64,000 nucleotides of DNA from Chryseobacterium indologenes (GTDB lineage: Bacteria; Bacteroidota; Bacteroidia; Flavobacteriales; Weeksellaceae). The translations under genes were made by a program, and so were the position numbers. The notes below the pieces were generated by a model. It did no database searches. It was not told the origin of the DNA and saw only the letters and a list, made by a program, of their open reading frames with translations. Numbering within the stretch: position 1 is the first letter of the stretch; every line of letters starts with the position of its first letter. The stretch covers positions 1 through 64,000 of the forward strand of contig DJTE01000039.1 of assembly GCA_002439165.1 (NCBI GenBank), written 5' to 3'. Below, piece after piece: positions 17,306 through 26,366 of this stretch.

Positions 17306-18295
17306 ATGAAAGCAGTTATATTAAACAAAAATTTTCAGCTTGAGGACGGCTTTACAGAAAAGCCTGTGCCGAAAAGCCATGAAGTCCTGATCAGGATTAA
17401 AGCCAGCGGTTTTAATCCTATCGATTACCAGATGCTTGAAAATGAGCTGGAAAGAAAGCTTATCAGTTCACACATCATTGGCCGCGAACTGTCAGGCATT
17501 ATTGTAGAGAAAGGGGCCGAAGCCCCGCAATTCAATATCGGGGACGAAGTTTATTGCGGAAGCGGCTCAATGGGAAGTAACGGTTCCTATGCAGAATATA
17601 TTGCCGTACCCGAAGCCATCGTTTCTTTAAAGCCTGAAAATATCAGTTTTGAGCAGGCTGCTTCAATTCCTTCAGCCGGTCTGACTGCATTACAGATTTT
17701 TAAACGTTTGAAACCCAGTTATGACGACAGCATTCTTGTTACCGGAGCGGCAGGAGGTGTAGGATCTTTTTTAATTAAACTTTTAACAGCTCACCGCTAT
17801 CAGCAGATCATTGTAACTGCCGGCAGTGAAGAAAACAGGCAGATGCTTTTAAAAACAGGACTGGAAGACCATCAGATCATTAGCTATAAAGAGGAAAATC
17901 TTAAAGAAAATCTTTTGCAGGCGAATAATAACCGGCCTTTTGATATTGGAATTGATCTCGTAGGAAACTATATGTCTGAAATTACTGCGGACCTTTTAAA
18001 GATCAACGGAATCTATACGGATGTTACGGCTCTTGTGACTAAAGATGCCCATGAAACTTTATTCAATAAAGGAACCCTGATCATGAATATTTCCAATTAC
18101 ACTTACAGTATGACCAAAACCTATTCATACTATCAAAACGGACTGAACGAAATCGCAAAAATGATAGAAAACGGAAATATCACTCCACCGAATATTAGAA
18201 TTGCAGGTCCGCTTTCCCTGAAGACCGTAATGACCGCTCATTCCATTTTAAAAAATAATCAGACCCAGGGACATAAACTCATCATGCAGCATTAA
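17306..18295 (+). CDS. MDR-superfamily NADP-dependent oxidoreductase (quinone-reductase type)
   Basis: A 329-residue medium-chain dehydrogenase/reductase. A GroES-like N-terminal domain (about 20-120) is followed by a Rossmann domain with the glycine motif TGAAGGVGS near residue 148. The structural-zinc cysteines of alcohol dehydrogenases are absent, which fits the zinc-independent quinone reductase/enal reductase group. It is divergent from the HxlR regulator, a common pairing for electrophile-responsive reductases. It is followed after 4 bp by a cupin gene, probably in the same transcript. Confidence 0.85.
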   Translation: MKAVILNKNFQLEDGFTEKPVPKSHEVLIRIKASGFNPIDYQMLENELERKLISSHIIGRELSGIIVEKGAEAPQFNIGDEVYCGSGSMGSNGSYAEYIAVPEAIVSLKPENISFEQAASIPSAGLTALQIFKRLKPSYDDSILVTGAAGGVGSFLIKLLTAHRYQQIIVTAGSEENRQMLLKTGLEDHQIISYKEENLKENLLQANNNRPFDIGIDLVGNYMSEITADLLKINGIYTDVTALVTKDAHETLFNKGTLIMNISNYTYSMTKTYSYYQNGLNEIAKMIENGNITPPNIRIAGPLSLKTVMTAHSILKNNQTQGHKLIMQH

Positions 18296-18299
18296 AAAA

Positions 18300-18770
18300 A
18301 TGAATACCATACCAAGACGAATCGTAACAGGCTTTAGAAATGGAAAATCAGTGATCATAGAAGATTGCATATCCGAAAATACGGTGGAACATTTACCGGG
18401 GCTCATTATTTCAGATCTCTGGAATACTCAGTCCATGCCCGCTTCACTGGCATCTGAACAGATAATTCCCAATACCGGTTTTCCGGAAACCCCTAAAAAC
18501 GGAACTTATTTCCGGTATGTGGTTATTCCGCCGGATAAGGATCTCGGCACAGAATGGAAACCGGGCGAACCTCATCCATTGATGCATCAGACCCAGACTC
18601 TGGATTATATCATCATCCTTTCCGGGGAACTTTATCTTATTATGGAGGAGGGGGAAACCTTGCTTAAACCCGGAGATATTGTCATTCAGAGGGGGACCAA
18701 CCACGCATGGAGCAATCGGTCCGGTCAGCCGTGTATTCAGTTAGCTGTTCTGATTGATGCGGAAGGCTGA
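18300..18770 (+). CDS. Cupin-domain protein
   Basis: A 156-residue single-domain cupin. The barrel signature runs through DYIIILSGELYLIMEEGE, LLKPGDIVIQRG and NHAWSNRSGQPC. The usual first motif HxH is not evident, leaving His in GTNHAW as the one clear ligand, so metal binding is uncertain. It is soluble and lies 4 bp downstream of the MDR reductase gene, so it is probably in the HxlR-controlled operon. The function is unknown. Confidence 0.75.
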   Translation: MNTIPRRIVTGFRNGKSVIIEDCISENTVEHLPGLIISDLWNTQSMPASLASEQIIPNTGFPETPKNGTYFRYVVIPPDKDLGTEWKPGEPHPLMHQTQTLDYIIILSGELYLIMEEGETLLKPGDIVIQRGTNHAWSNRSGQPCIQLAVLIDAEG

Positions 18771-18890
18771 TGATTTTTAATCAATTTTTATTGGGAAAAG
18801 CAAAGGTGCAAAAGGTTTTCAGCTATTTACTCTGATTTCTGTACACCGGGGTTAGCTTCTAAATTCTTATTTTTGCAAAAATCAAAAAAA

Positions 18891-19325
18891 ATGTCACATA
18901 CGATCAGGCTTGCCCATGCTGAAGATTATCCCAGGATTATGGAGATCTGGGAATCTGCGGTAAAAGCTACTCATGATTTTCTTGCTGAAGAGGATTTCAA
19001 CTATTTCAAAGAAGTGATTCCAAGAGATTATCTTCCGAATCTGGAGGTTTACATCATCACCGGAAATGAAAAAGCAGAAGGCTTTGCGTCTGTTGCGGAA
19101 GGTAATCTGGAAATGCTTTTTATCCACAATGATACCCGTGGAAAAGGATATGGAAGGATGCTGTATGAATTTATGAAAGAGCAGACGGGCCTTACCAGAG
19201 TAGACGTTAATGAACAGAATCCTCAGGCGATTGGTTTTTATGAAAAAATGGGCTTCAGACAGACCAGAAGATCAGAGAAAGACAGCTCCGGAAAAGATTA
19301 TCCTATCATTCACATGAGCTTGTAA
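18891..19325 (+). CDS. GNAT-family N-acetyltransferase
   Basis: A 144-residue GNAT acetyltransferase starting at the ATG at 18891, preceded by an A-rich leader; an in-frame TTG 18 bp upstream is not used. The acetyl-CoA-binding block is DTRGKGYGRMLYEFM, and NEQNPQAIGFYEKMGF is the usual C-terminal motif. It resembles the small YjaB/YiaC-type proteins. The acceptor is unknown. A second GNAT gene begins 1 bp after its stop, so the two are cotranscribed. Confidence 0.85.
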   Translation: MSHTIRLAHAEDYPRIMEIWESAVKATHDFLAEEDFNYFKEVIPRDYLPNLEVYIITGNEKAEGFASVAEGNLEMLFIHNDTRGKGYGRMLYEFMKEQTGLTRVDVNEQNPQAIGFYEKMGFRQTRRSEKDSSGKDYPIIHMSL

Positions 19326-19326
19326 A

Positions 19327-19806
19327 ATGGAAAATTATACTTTCAGAAAAATAAAACCGGATTCAGAAATTCCGTACGATATGCTCCTGCTTGCCGATGA
19401 AACCGTAGAAGCCATCAACCGATATATCTTTGATTCCGACATTTATCTATTGGGTAACGGAGAGCTTGATATTGCAGTTATCGTACTTTATGATAAAGAC
19501 GATATAGAGTTAGAGATCAAGAATATGGCCGTTATTGAGGATTTCAGAAGCCGAGGTATCGGCAGCATTCTGATTGATAAAGCCAAAGAAATTGCTTTGA
19601 GAAACGGGTGTGAAATTTTAACTGTGGGAACTTCAGATACGGGATTTCAGCAGATCAGATTTTATGAGAAGAACGGATTTGTTAAAAAAGGAATCCGCAA
19701 AGATTTTTTTATAGAAAATTACCCTTCTCCGATCTTCGAAAACGGTTTGCAGATGCGGGATATGGTTATTCTGGAATTTCCGATTTATCATCAACTATTT
19801 TCGTAA
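19327..19806 (+). CDS. GNAT-family N-acetyltransferase
   Basis: A 159-residue GNAT protein. The acetyl-CoA loop is FRSRGIGSILIDKAKEIA and RFYEKNGFVKKG closes the domain. It is not close in sequence to the GNAT gene just upstream, so this is not a recent duplication. Its last 12 bp overlap the last 12 bp of the next GNAT gene, which runs on the other strand. The substrate is unknown. Confidence 0.85.
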   Translation: MENYTFRKIKPDSEIPYDMLLLADETVEAINRYIFDSDIYLLGNGELDIAVIVLYDKDDIELEIKNMAVIEDFRSRGIGSILIDKAKEIALRNGCEILTVGTSDTGFQQIRFYEKNGFVKKGIRKDFFIENYPSPIFENGLQMRDMVILEFPIYHQLFS

Positions 19807-20304
19807 GTTTTCAATAGTGTAAATAACTCCTGTATTTCCGTCAAAATCAAACTCACGTGTAAAGGTCATTCCCATTTTTTGAAGTATCCTTATGGAAGCG
19901 GTATTTTCAGCCATTGCCCGTCCTATGATTTTCTGCAGATTCAGTTGTTCAAATCCATAATTCAGGCAGGCAGCCGCACTTTCCGAAGCATATCCTTTAT
20001 TCCAGTATTCTTCAAAAAACCGGAATCCAAGATCCGTTTCACCGGTTTCTTCATGGTATTTTAAACCGCACCAGCCAAGAAATGTAAGGTCAGATTTATT
20101 TATAACAGCCCATCTTCCGCAGCCGTTCTTTTCATAGTCTTTATAGTTCTCTAAAAAATCACGTGCTTCCTCTACATGAGTAAATGCTGAATCCCCGGTG
20201 TACCTGATGACATTGGGATTTTGATTGAGCCTGAAAAAACCGTCTGCATCATCAGAGCATAGTTCTCTCAGCAGAAGCCGTTCTGTTTCTGCTATTTTTT
20301 TCAT
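19795..20304 (-). CDS. RimJ/RimL-type GNAT acetyltransferase
   Basis: A 169-residue GNAT protein of the RimJ/RimL ribosomal-protein-acetyltransferase-like group, opening with ETERLLLRELCSDDADGFF. The acetyl-CoA site is EEYWNKGYASESAAACLNYG and NTASIRILQKMGM follows. These proteins acetylate N-termini or small amines. It converges on, and overlaps by 12 bp, the preceding GNAT gene, and lies 10 bp downstream of the LysR gene on the same strand. Confidence 0.85.
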   Translation of the reverse strand: MKKIAETERLLLRELCSDDADGFFRLNQNPNVIRYTGDSAFTHVEEARDFLENYKDYEKNGCGRWAVINKSDLTFLGWCGLKYHEETGETDLGFRFFEEYWNKGYASESAAACLNYGFEQLNLQKIIGRAMAENTASIRILQKMGMTFTREFDFDGNTGVIYTIENLRK

Positions 20305-20314
20305 ACAAAAGAAG

Positions 20315-21226
20315 TTATGCCATTACTTTTTTACCCATCATCTGACGGAAGAGTCCTTTGATATGATCGATCTCAGGCTGGTAATTTGTTTTTTTCCGGC
20401 ATCCGAAATACAATGTGTTTTCCAGCTTTTTCTCGCCTTCCCAGATCAGCTTGATCTCCCCATTGTCAATTTCATTCTTACACAGGAAATCCGGGACAAC
20501 GGCCAGTCCGGTTCCTCCTTTCAGGCATCGTATGATTGAGTTTAAATTCGGAACGATATAATTCGGACGGAAATTCGGCTTATGTCCGAAATTCATGATC
20601 CAGAACTGAAACAGATGTTCCATATCTCCGGTAGTTCCGTACCACTTTTCCTGTTTCAGCCATTCTTCAATATGTTCCGGGCCTTTTGTATGTGCGGTTT
20701 CCAGGAAACTTTCCGTATCTACATCTTTTCCGCCCACCAGAATGATCTGTTCTGAAGAAAAAGCTTCATGCTCTATATTGGGGGAAACTCCTTTTTTCGG
20801 GGTAATGATAAGATCCAGAATTCCTTTATCAAGCTGCTCCAGCATTTCAGGATATTCCCCGAAACTGATGATCAGGTTGAAAGGCAACGTAGAAACATAT
20901 TGTTCCAAAGTCGTCTGAAATGTTTCAAAACACATTCCCACGCTGATTGTAGGAGTGAGTTTCTCCGTAGATTTCTGGAAGTTTTTTTCTACATCTTCAA
21001 GTTTCGCCAGAGGTTCTGCAACTGCATTAAACAAAACCTTTCCCCTTTCGGTAGGAATCATTTTCCGGCCTGTTCTGTCAAATAATTTATACCCTACATA
21101 GGCTTCCAGCGAACTTAAATGAAGGCTCACGCCCGGCTGTGAAATAAACAGGGATTCCGCGGCCCCTGTCAGTGTGCCGGTTTTATAGATAGCTTTAAAG
21201 GTGCGGTACCATTCTAAATTGACCAT
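20315..21226 (-). CDS. LysR-family transcriptional regulator
   Basis: A 303-residue LysR regulator. The N-terminal winged HTH (about 1-60) has the usual TLTGAAESLFISQPGVSLHL recognition segment, and a periplasmic-binding-protein-like effector domain follows (about 90-295). LysR proteins usually control a divergent gene, but here the upstream neighbour (phosphoesterase) is on the same strand. The likely targets are therefore the nearby redox genes, especially the MdaB operon about 1.1 kb away, which is inference. The co-inducer is unknown. Confidence 0.9.
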   Translation of the reverse strand: MVNLEWYRTFKAIYKTGTLTGAAESLFISQPGVSLHLSSLEAYVGYKLFDRTGRKMIPTERGKVLFNAVAEPLAKLEDVEKNFQKSTEKLTPTISVGMCFETFQTTLEQYVSTLPFNLIISFGEYPEMLEQLDKGILDLIITPKKGVSPNIEHEAFSSEQIILVGGKDVDTESFLETAHTKGPEHIEEWLKQEKWYGTTGDMEHLFQFWIMNFGHKPNFRPNYIVPNLNSIIRCLKGGTGLAVVPDFLCKNEIDNGEIKLIWEGEKKLENTLYFGCRKKTNYQPEIDHIKGLFRQMMGKKVMA

Positions 21227-21272
21227 AACTTTAATTATAAATATTATGATACAAAATTACAAAATAATTATT

Positions 21273-22019
21273 TTACTGATAGATTTCATTTCTCAGGAAC
21301 GCCGCATAATAATCCGGAATGCCGCTTTCTTCGATTAGACGGGCTGTTTCTTCAACCGGATAGGATAACTGTACGATTTCAGGGATGATTCTATCTTCAT
21401 CCAACGTTAAAACCAGGTAAGAGGCAAGCCGGTTATCCTCTTTGGAACGTCCTACGGATCCGCAGTTTACAGCCCATTTTCCGTTATCCAGATGTTTTTT
21501 AAATGATAAATGTGTGTGTCCCATTACGATCATATCAGAGTGAGACTCTTCCAGCATACGGATAAAAACCTCATCGCTTTCAGTTTCATAAAGATAAGTA
21601 TCATTACCGGACAGACTGGAATGAACCAGCTGAATGTTCCAGTGCTTTTTCCCTGTTTTATAATTCAGTTTCAGATGAAAAGGCAGCTGTGAAAGGAATT
21701 TTTTGTTTTCTGCGGTGATATTCTTTTTAGAATGATCAATTGCCATATAACGTGCTTCTGTTTCCTCCGGTGAATGCTTTTCCAATGGAATTACCGGAAA
21801 ATCAAATGCGATCCTTTCATCATGGTTTCCCATTAAGCAGGGAATATTCAGGTCTTTAATTTTTTGGGTTACCTCATTTCCCCACGGGGCAAAATCTACC
21901 AGATCTCCCAGACAGAATTTCTGGTGTATTCCTCTTTGCTTTATATCATTCAATACAGCATCCAAAGCCGGAAGATTTCCGTGTACATCACTAAAAACCG
22001 CAATCTTTAACATATTCAT
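21273..22019 (-). CDS. Metallophosphoesterase (YfcE/MJ0936-like)
   Basis: A 248-residue calcineurin-like phosphoesterase. All metal-binding blocks are present: FSDVHGN near residue 11, GDLVD, GNHDE, VHSS and GHTHLS. Cytoplasmic, with two metal ions in the active site. It probably hydrolyses a phosphodiester or phosphomonoester; no substrate can be assigned. The start is set at the first ATG, and a second in-frame ATG two codons later is equally possible. It lies upstream of the LysR gene with a 46-bp gap. Confidence 0.88.
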   Translation of the reverse strand: MNMLKIAVFSDVHGNLPALDAVLNDIKQRGIHQKFCLGDLVDFAPWGNEVTQKIKDLNIPCLMGNHDERIAFDFPVIPLEKHSPEETEARYMAIDHSKKNITAENKKFLSQLPFHLKLNYKTGKKHWNIQLVHSSLSGNDTYLYETESDEVFIRMLEESHSDMIVMGHTHLSFKKHLDNGKWAVNCGSVGRSKEDNRLASYLVLTLDEDRIIPEIVQLSYPVEETARLIEESGIPDYYAAFLRNEIYQ

Positions 22020-22348
22020 TCAATTGATCTGACAAATTTACATGACATGCCGGATCAAATGATTTTAAAGAATATGATTTTTATACATGTTATTCAGCAT
22101 AGTAAGGGATCAGGTGGCTTAATGTACCAAACTTTTCTTTCATCATTCAGCTGAAACAGTAAAATTCACTACCGACAACAGACACTATCAACCCAGTACC
22201 CATATCTATCATCTATCCGTCTATCATCTATCATCCATCATCTTCATTCAATATATAATTTTTCTAATACTTACCTATAATTCATATTATTTTTATTATA
22301 CAAAAACCCGTCCTAACTTTGCATCAGAAAATTTAACAATCATAAAAA
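22020..22348. other. Intergenic region with a TATC-rich short repeat
   Basis: A 329-bp non-coding stretch between the divergent phosphoesterase and MdaB genes. It contains a low-complexity run of TCTATCATC-like units at about 22200-22245. Similar GAAGATGG-type words, in the reverse sense, occur at about 25230 and 39060. Nothing else is clear; the promoters for both neighbours should lie here. Confidence 0.5.
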
Positions 22349-22963
22349 ATGAAAAAAGTATTTATCATCAACGGAGGACAGAATTTCGGGCATTCCGGAG
22401 GAAAATATAATCAGACTATTGCAGAAAACACTTTGGAAGTTTTAAAGAAATTCGAAAACACAGAAGTAAAGATCACCAATGTAGCAGAAGGTTATGACAG
22501 AGACGAAGAGGTGAAAAAATTTGTATGGGCAGATTATATTATTTATCATACACCGATCTGGTGGTTCCAGCTTCCGAACGGACTGAAAAAATATATTGAC
22601 GATGTATTTACCGCAGGCCACGCCAAAGGAATTTATATGAATGACGGAAGAAATGCAGAACATCCGGAAATCAATTACGGAACCGGAGGAATGCTGGGTG
22701 GAAGAAAATATATGGTAACCACCAGCTGGAATGCTCCGGCAACCGCATTTACACTTCCCGGAGAATTCTTTAATGAAACAGGGGTAGACGACGGACCTTT
22801 ATTCGGTTTCCACAGGATGAACGCCTTTGTTTCTCTGGAAAAAATGGAGAGTTTCCATTTCCATGATGTAGAAAAAAATGCGAATATAGAACGCGATATG
22901 AAACTTTACAGAGAACATCTTGAACATGTTTTTGAACAGGAATTAAAACCACAGCTAGTCTAA
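22349..22963 (+). CDS. mdaB: NAD(P)H-dependent quinone reductase (MdaB/flavodoxin-fold)
   Basis: A 204-residue flavodoxin-fold oxidoreductase of the MdaB/modulator-of-drug-activity type, which reduces quinones by two electrons using FAD and NADPH. Visible are the early INGGQNFGHSGGK nucleotide loop, YHTPIWWFQLPNGLKKY and GRKYMVTTSWNAPA. The stop codon overlaps the ATG of the next gene by one base, and that gene is a YgiN-like quinol monooxygenase, the same order as mdaB-ygiN in E. coli. The operon therefore probably protects against or recycles quinones. Confidence 0.88.
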   Translation: MKKVFIINGGQNFGHSGGKYNQTIAENTLEVLKKFENTEVKITNVAEGYDRDEEVKKFVWADYIIYHTPIWWFQLPNGLKKYIDDVFTAGHAKGIYMNDGRNAEHPEINYGTGGMLGGRKYMVTTSWNAPATAFTLPGEFFNETGVDDGPLFGFHRMNAFVSLEKMESFHFHDVEKNANIERDMKLYREHLEHVFEQELKPQLV

Positions 22964-23250
22964 TGAAAATTTATCTTACCGCAGTAATCAAAGCGAAAGA
23001 AGAGTATCAGGAAGAAGTACTGGAAGTTCTTCAGAATATGGTAAAAGAGACCAGAAAAGAAGACGCCAACGAATTATACAGCCTTCATCAGGGCATTGAA
23101 GACAGAAACCGGTTTGTATTTTATGAAATCTGGAAAAATGAAGAAGGGCTGGCTCTGCACAACCGGCAGCCCTATATCCAGGCTTTCGGAGCCATTGCGG
23201 ATGAAAAATTACAGGAAAAACCTCAGATCTATCTCACTCATATTCTTTAA
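22963..23250 (+). CDS. Antibiotic-biosynthesis-monooxygenase-fold protein (YgiN-like)
   Basis: A 95-residue ferredoxin-like-fold (ABM) protein with the pattern EEYQEEVLEVLQNMVKETRK, YSLHQGIEDRNRFVFYEIWK and LHNRQPYIQAF. Homologues such as E. coli YgiN oxidise quinols back to quinones and pair with MdaB. Its ATG overlaps the mdaB stop codon, so translation is coupled. It is cytoplasmic and probably a dimer. Confidence 0.85.
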   Translation: MKIYLTAVIKAKEEYQEEVLEVLQNMVKETRKEDANELYSLHQGIEDRNRFVFYEIWKNEEGLALHNRQPYIQAFGAIADEKLQEKPQIYLTHIL

Positions 23251-23259
23251 TAATATCCG

Positions 23260-24012
23260 ATGAAAAAACTGGTCCTTTTATTTTTAAGCCTGTTTACGAT
23301 AGGAATTGTTCAGGCACAACACCAAAAATCCAAACCTATGAAAAAGAAAATCCTGTTCGTGGTAACCAGTCACGACAAAAAAGGAAACACCGGTGAAGAT
23401 ACCGGATATTATCTGGGAGAAGTTTCCCATCCGTGGGAAGTTCTTCACCAAGCCGGTTATGAAATAGATTTTGTAAGCCCGAAAGGCGGAACTCCTCCCG
23501 TAGACGGCTTTGATCTGAAAGATCCGGTCAACAAAGCGTTCTGGGAAAACAAAGAATACAAAAACAAGATCGATCATTCTTTAAGTCCGCCACAGGTTCA
23601 TCCGGAAGATTATTCAGCCATCTTTTATGCCGGGGGGCATGGTGCCATGTGGGATCTGGCAGACAATACGGAACTGGCCGCCATCGCGTCAAAGATCTAT
23701 GAAAATGATGGCATCGTGGCAGGAGTATGCCACGGCCCGGCAGGTCTTGTTAATATTAAACTCAGCAATGGCCGGTATTTAGTAGAAGGCAAAAAGATCA
23801 ATGCTTTTACCAATGAAGAAGAGGCAGAAGTGAAACTAACGGATGTTGTTCCTTTTCTTCTGGAAAATAAATTAAAAGAAAGAGGTGCAAAATTTGAAAA
23901 ATCGGGACTCTGGCAGAATCATGTAGTAACGGATAAAAGAGTAATTACAGGGCAGAACCCTCAGTCTGCAAAAAGTGTCGGGGAAGCCATTTTAAAAGAA
24001 TTAAACAGATAA
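23260..24012 (+). CDS. Exported DJ-1/PfpI-family protein (type 1 glutamine amidotransferase domain)
   Basis: A 250-residue DJ-1/PfpI-superfamily protein with a signal peptide (about 1-20), so it acts in the periplasm. The nucleophile elbow is AGVCHGPAG, giving Cys157 and His158, and the FYAGGHGAMWDL block precedes it. The layout is closest to the HchA/Hsp31-like class, whose members act on glyoxals or glycated groups. It is third in the MdaB operon with a 9-bp gap, which suggests a shared role in electrophile or aldehyde stress. A signal peptide is unusual in this family. Confidence 0.82.
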   Translation: MKKLVLLFLSLFTIGIVQAQHQKSKPMKKKILFVVTSHDKKGNTGEDTGYYLGEVSHPWEVLHQAGYEIDFVSPKGGTPPVDGFDLKDPVNKAFWENKEYKNKIDHSLSPPQVHPEDYSAIFYAGGHGAMWDLADNTELAAIASKIYENDGIVAGVCHGPAGLVNIKLSNGRYLVEGKKINAFTNEEEAEVKLTDVVPFLLENKLKERGAKFEKSGLWQNHVVTDKRVITGQNPQSAKSVGEAILKELNR

Positions 24013-24235
24013 CCTGTCACTTTTAACCATAAAAGCTTTTTGTTTAAACATTTTAGTTCACTTAAGGAAGCTAACAGTCATGCTGTCTAAAGTACAGATG
24101 AGGAGAAAATCTTCGGTTTAAAAAGCTCAGTGTGCTTCTTTGTGAAATAAGATTCACTTTATGAGACTGAAGTGTTTAAATCTTTTATGCTTTCTGTGGT
24201 TTAATACGTAATAACATATTTTAAAAACAAGAAAA
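24013..24235. other. Intergenic region with a degenerate dispersed element
   Basis: A 223-bp gap before the aldo/keto reductase gene. The part at about 24165-24215 (TTAAATCTTTTATGCTTTCT, then GTGGTTTAAT) resembles words in the dispersed element at 6500-6540 and in the large array at 15938-16800. No open reading frame is credible. Confidence 0.4.
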
Positions 24236-25219
24236 ATGGAATACAGAACATTAGGAAATACAGACCTTGAATTATCAGCAATCACTCACGGAGCATTTGC
24301 TATCGGAGGAAATATGTGGGGTGGAAATGAGAAACAGGATTCCATCAGTTCAATTCATGCTTCCCTGGATCACGGAGTCACTTCTATTGATACCGCACCT
24401 TTCTATGGTTTCGGACTGAGTGAAGAAATGATCGGAGAAGCTATTAAAGGCAAAGACCGTTCAAAGATCCAGCTGCTGACGAAATTCGGACTGGTATGGG
24501 ACGGCAGCAATAACGGAAAGGGAGAATTTTTCTTCGATGCGGAAGAAAACGGAAAAACAATTCCTGTTTATAAATATGCCTCAAAAGCCAATATCATCAA
24601 AGAAGTGGAAGAAAGCTTACAGAGACTGGGAACAGATTATATCGATCTTCTTCAGCTTCACTGGCCGGACAGTACAACTGCAATCAGTGAAACAATGGAA
24701 GCAATGGATCTTCTGATCCGGCAGGGAAAAATCCGTGCCGCTGGGGTGAGTAATTATTCCGTTGCCCAGATGCACGAAGCGAACAGAACTCTTCATTTAG
24801 CCGGCAACCAGGTTTCTTACAGTATGCTGAACCGTAATATTGAAAACGATCTTGTTCCTTATTCTTTAGAGAACAATTCGGGAATTATCGTGTACAGTCC
24901 GATGGAAAGAGGGCTTCTCACAGGAAAATATTTCAGGGAAAATAAATTAAAAGAAAATGACCACAGAAACGGTTACTTCTCCCAGTTTGATCTGAATAAA
25001 GTAAAGACTTTCCTTGACAAAATTGAACCTATTGCTCAGGAAAAAGGAGCCACTCTTTCTCAATTGGTATTGCGCTGGACTGCATTACAGCCTGCCATCA
25101 CGGTTGTTCTGGCCGGAGCAAGAAACGCGAAGCAGGCCATAGAAAATGCCAAAGCAATGGCTATTGAACTTTCTCAGGAAGAGTTGAACTTCATCAACTC
25201 TGCCCTGAATGAGATATAA
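24236..25219 (+). CDS. Aldo/keto reductase
   Basis: A 327-residue (beta/alpha)8 aldo/keto reductase. The catalytic tetrad is Asp52, Tyr57 (DTAPFYGFG), Lys83 (LLTKFG) and His142 (LQLHWPD). The C-terminal cofactor region includes VLAGARNAKQAIENA. It is closest to the AKR11/12-type or general-stress Tas/IolS-like group. It is NADPH-dependent, reducing carbonyls in the cytoplasm; the physiological substrate is unknown. It is monocistronic to judge by the gap after it and the terminator at 25379. Confidence 0.9.
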   Translation: MEYRTLGNTDLELSAITHGAFAIGGNMWGGNEKQDSISSIHASLDHGVTSIDTAPFYGFGLSEEMIGEAIKGKDRSKIQLLTKFGLVWDGSNNGKGEFFFDAEENGKTIPVYKYASKANIIKEVEESLQRLGTDYIDLLQLHWPDSTTAISETMEAMDLLIRQGKIRAAGVSNYSVAQMHEANRTLHLAGNQVSYSMLNRNIENDLVPYSLENNSGIIVYSPMERGLLTGKYFRENKLKENDHRNGYFSQFDLNKVKTFLDKIEPIAQEKGATLSQLVLRWTALQPAITVVLAGARNAKQAIENAKAMAIELSQEELNFINSALNEI

Positions 25220-25378
25220 AGAAAAAGCAAGATGGAAGCCGGAGGATGAAGGTACGACTGGACTATAAACATGTATAACCATTCTGATTTCAATTGTTAA
25301 AATTTAATTTCTGCAGACAGCATATAATAATTCCTTCACAGATTAACATAACTTCCTCTTCCATCTTCACTTCTATAC

Positions 25379-25412
25379 GAAAAGAGCCCTTCAAAATTGA
25401 AAGGCTCTTTTG
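25379..25412. terminator. Bidirectional terminator
   Basis: AAAAGAGCC (25380-25388) pairs with GGCTCTTTT (25403-25411) and the stem extends inward through TTCAA/TTGAA with one mismatch. It separates the aldo/keto reductase (plus) from the AhpD-like gene (minus). Confidence 0.75.
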
Positions 25413-25426
25413 GTTTGGAATAGCTA

Positions 25427-25870
25427 CTATTTCGGGATTTGCATATGCGTACTCACCGCAATTCTGTTCCACCCGTTGATCGTTACGATCGCCATAATGA
25501 TCTGGGCAATCTGTGCATCATCAAAATACTGTTTTGCTTTCTGGAAAGTTTCTTCGGTAAGGCCTTTATGACTGATCAGGGTAATCTCTTCAGTCATAGC
25601 CAGAAGTACCTGCTCTTCCTCTGTGAAAAAATCCTTTGCTTCCCTCCATCCTTCAAGAATAAAAATCCTTTGAGGGTTTTCTCCGTATTTAATGGCATCT
25701 TTGGCATGCATATCAAGGCAGAAAGCACATCCGTTGATCTGTGAAGCTCTGATTTTGATTAATTCTTTTTGAATATGATTCAGCGAAATGGTCTGAAGAT
25801 ATCCTTCTAATCCTAACATCGCTTTGTACGCCGCAGCATCCACAGCTGCGATATTAATTCTTGTACTCAT
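25427..25870 (-). CDS. AhpD-like carboxymuconolactone decarboxylase family protein
   Basis: A 147-residue all-helical protein of the CMD/AhpD family. The redox/proton-relay motif CAFCLDMH gives Cys48, Cys51 and His55. It is probably an alkylhydroperoxidase-type antioxidant protein. It lies 4 bp after the DoxX gene on the same strand, and a Crp/Fnr regulator gene lies upstream; DoxX plus AhpD-like pairs under such regulators are common in Flavobacteriia (recalled). Confidence 0.88.
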   Translation of the reverse strand: MSTRINIAAVDAAAYKAMLGLEGYLQTISLNHIQKELIKIRASQINGCAFCLDMHAKDAIKYGENPQRIFILEGWREAKDFFTEEEQVLLAMTEEITLISHKGLTEETFQKAKQYFDDAQIAQIIMAIVTINGWNRIAVSTHMQIPK

Positions 25871-25874
25871 AATT

Positions 25875-26303
25875 TTATTTTTGGGTTAAATGATCTATGC
25901 TAAAAGAGTATCCGGACTGTACAGCCAGTAAAAAAGCTCCGGCACTGCCTACCCAGACTGAAAAGTCGAGCGGGGCTTTAAGTCCCAGTGCTATGCTCAT
26001 TGACAGCGCAAAAACCAGGAGCAGTAAGCCTGATCCATAAGCCGCAATACGGGTTTTCCATCCCAGAATCAGCATCAGCGGAAAAAGGATCTCCAGAGAA
26101 GTGGCGGCATATGCAGAGGCAGTACTTAATGATCCGGGAAGAAAAAAGGTAAGTTTTTGGGTATATTTTTCAAAGTTGCTCCAGTTCCCCCACGCTGAAT
26201 TTTCGCCCCAGAATCCGAACCTGTCGGCTACTGCGGAAAGCATGGTTACTGAAATGGCGAGTCTTAAAAACAATTGCGGAATTTTATTTTTCTGATCTGT
26301 CAT
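25875..26303 (-). CDS. DoxX-family membrane protein
   Basis: A 142-residue inner-membrane protein with four predicted helices, of the DoxX/DoxD family (LEILFPLMLILGWKTRIAAY segment). It is encoded 4 bp upstream of the AhpD-like gene and 63 bp downstream of the Crp/Fnr gene. DoxX proteins take part in thiol/quinone redox or oxidative-stress complexes in other bacteria; the role here is inferred from company only. Confidence 0.8.
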   Translation of the reverse strand: MTDQKNKIPQLFLRLAISVTMLSAVADRFGFWGENSAWGNWSNFEKYTQKLTFFLPGSLSTASAYAATSLEILFPLMLILGWKTRIAAYGSGLLLLVFALSMSIALGLKAPLDFSVWVGSAGAFLLAVQSGYSFSIDHLTQK

Positions 26304-26366
26304 TGTATTGGCTTTTAATCACATGACAAATTTCCGTTTTATAATCCGTAAAAATCTTAAACTGGT

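Noticed and set aside
22200..22245. TATC short repeats as a regulatory microsatellite
   Set aside because: The run is short and degenerate and no promoter spacing or reading frame depends on it visibly.
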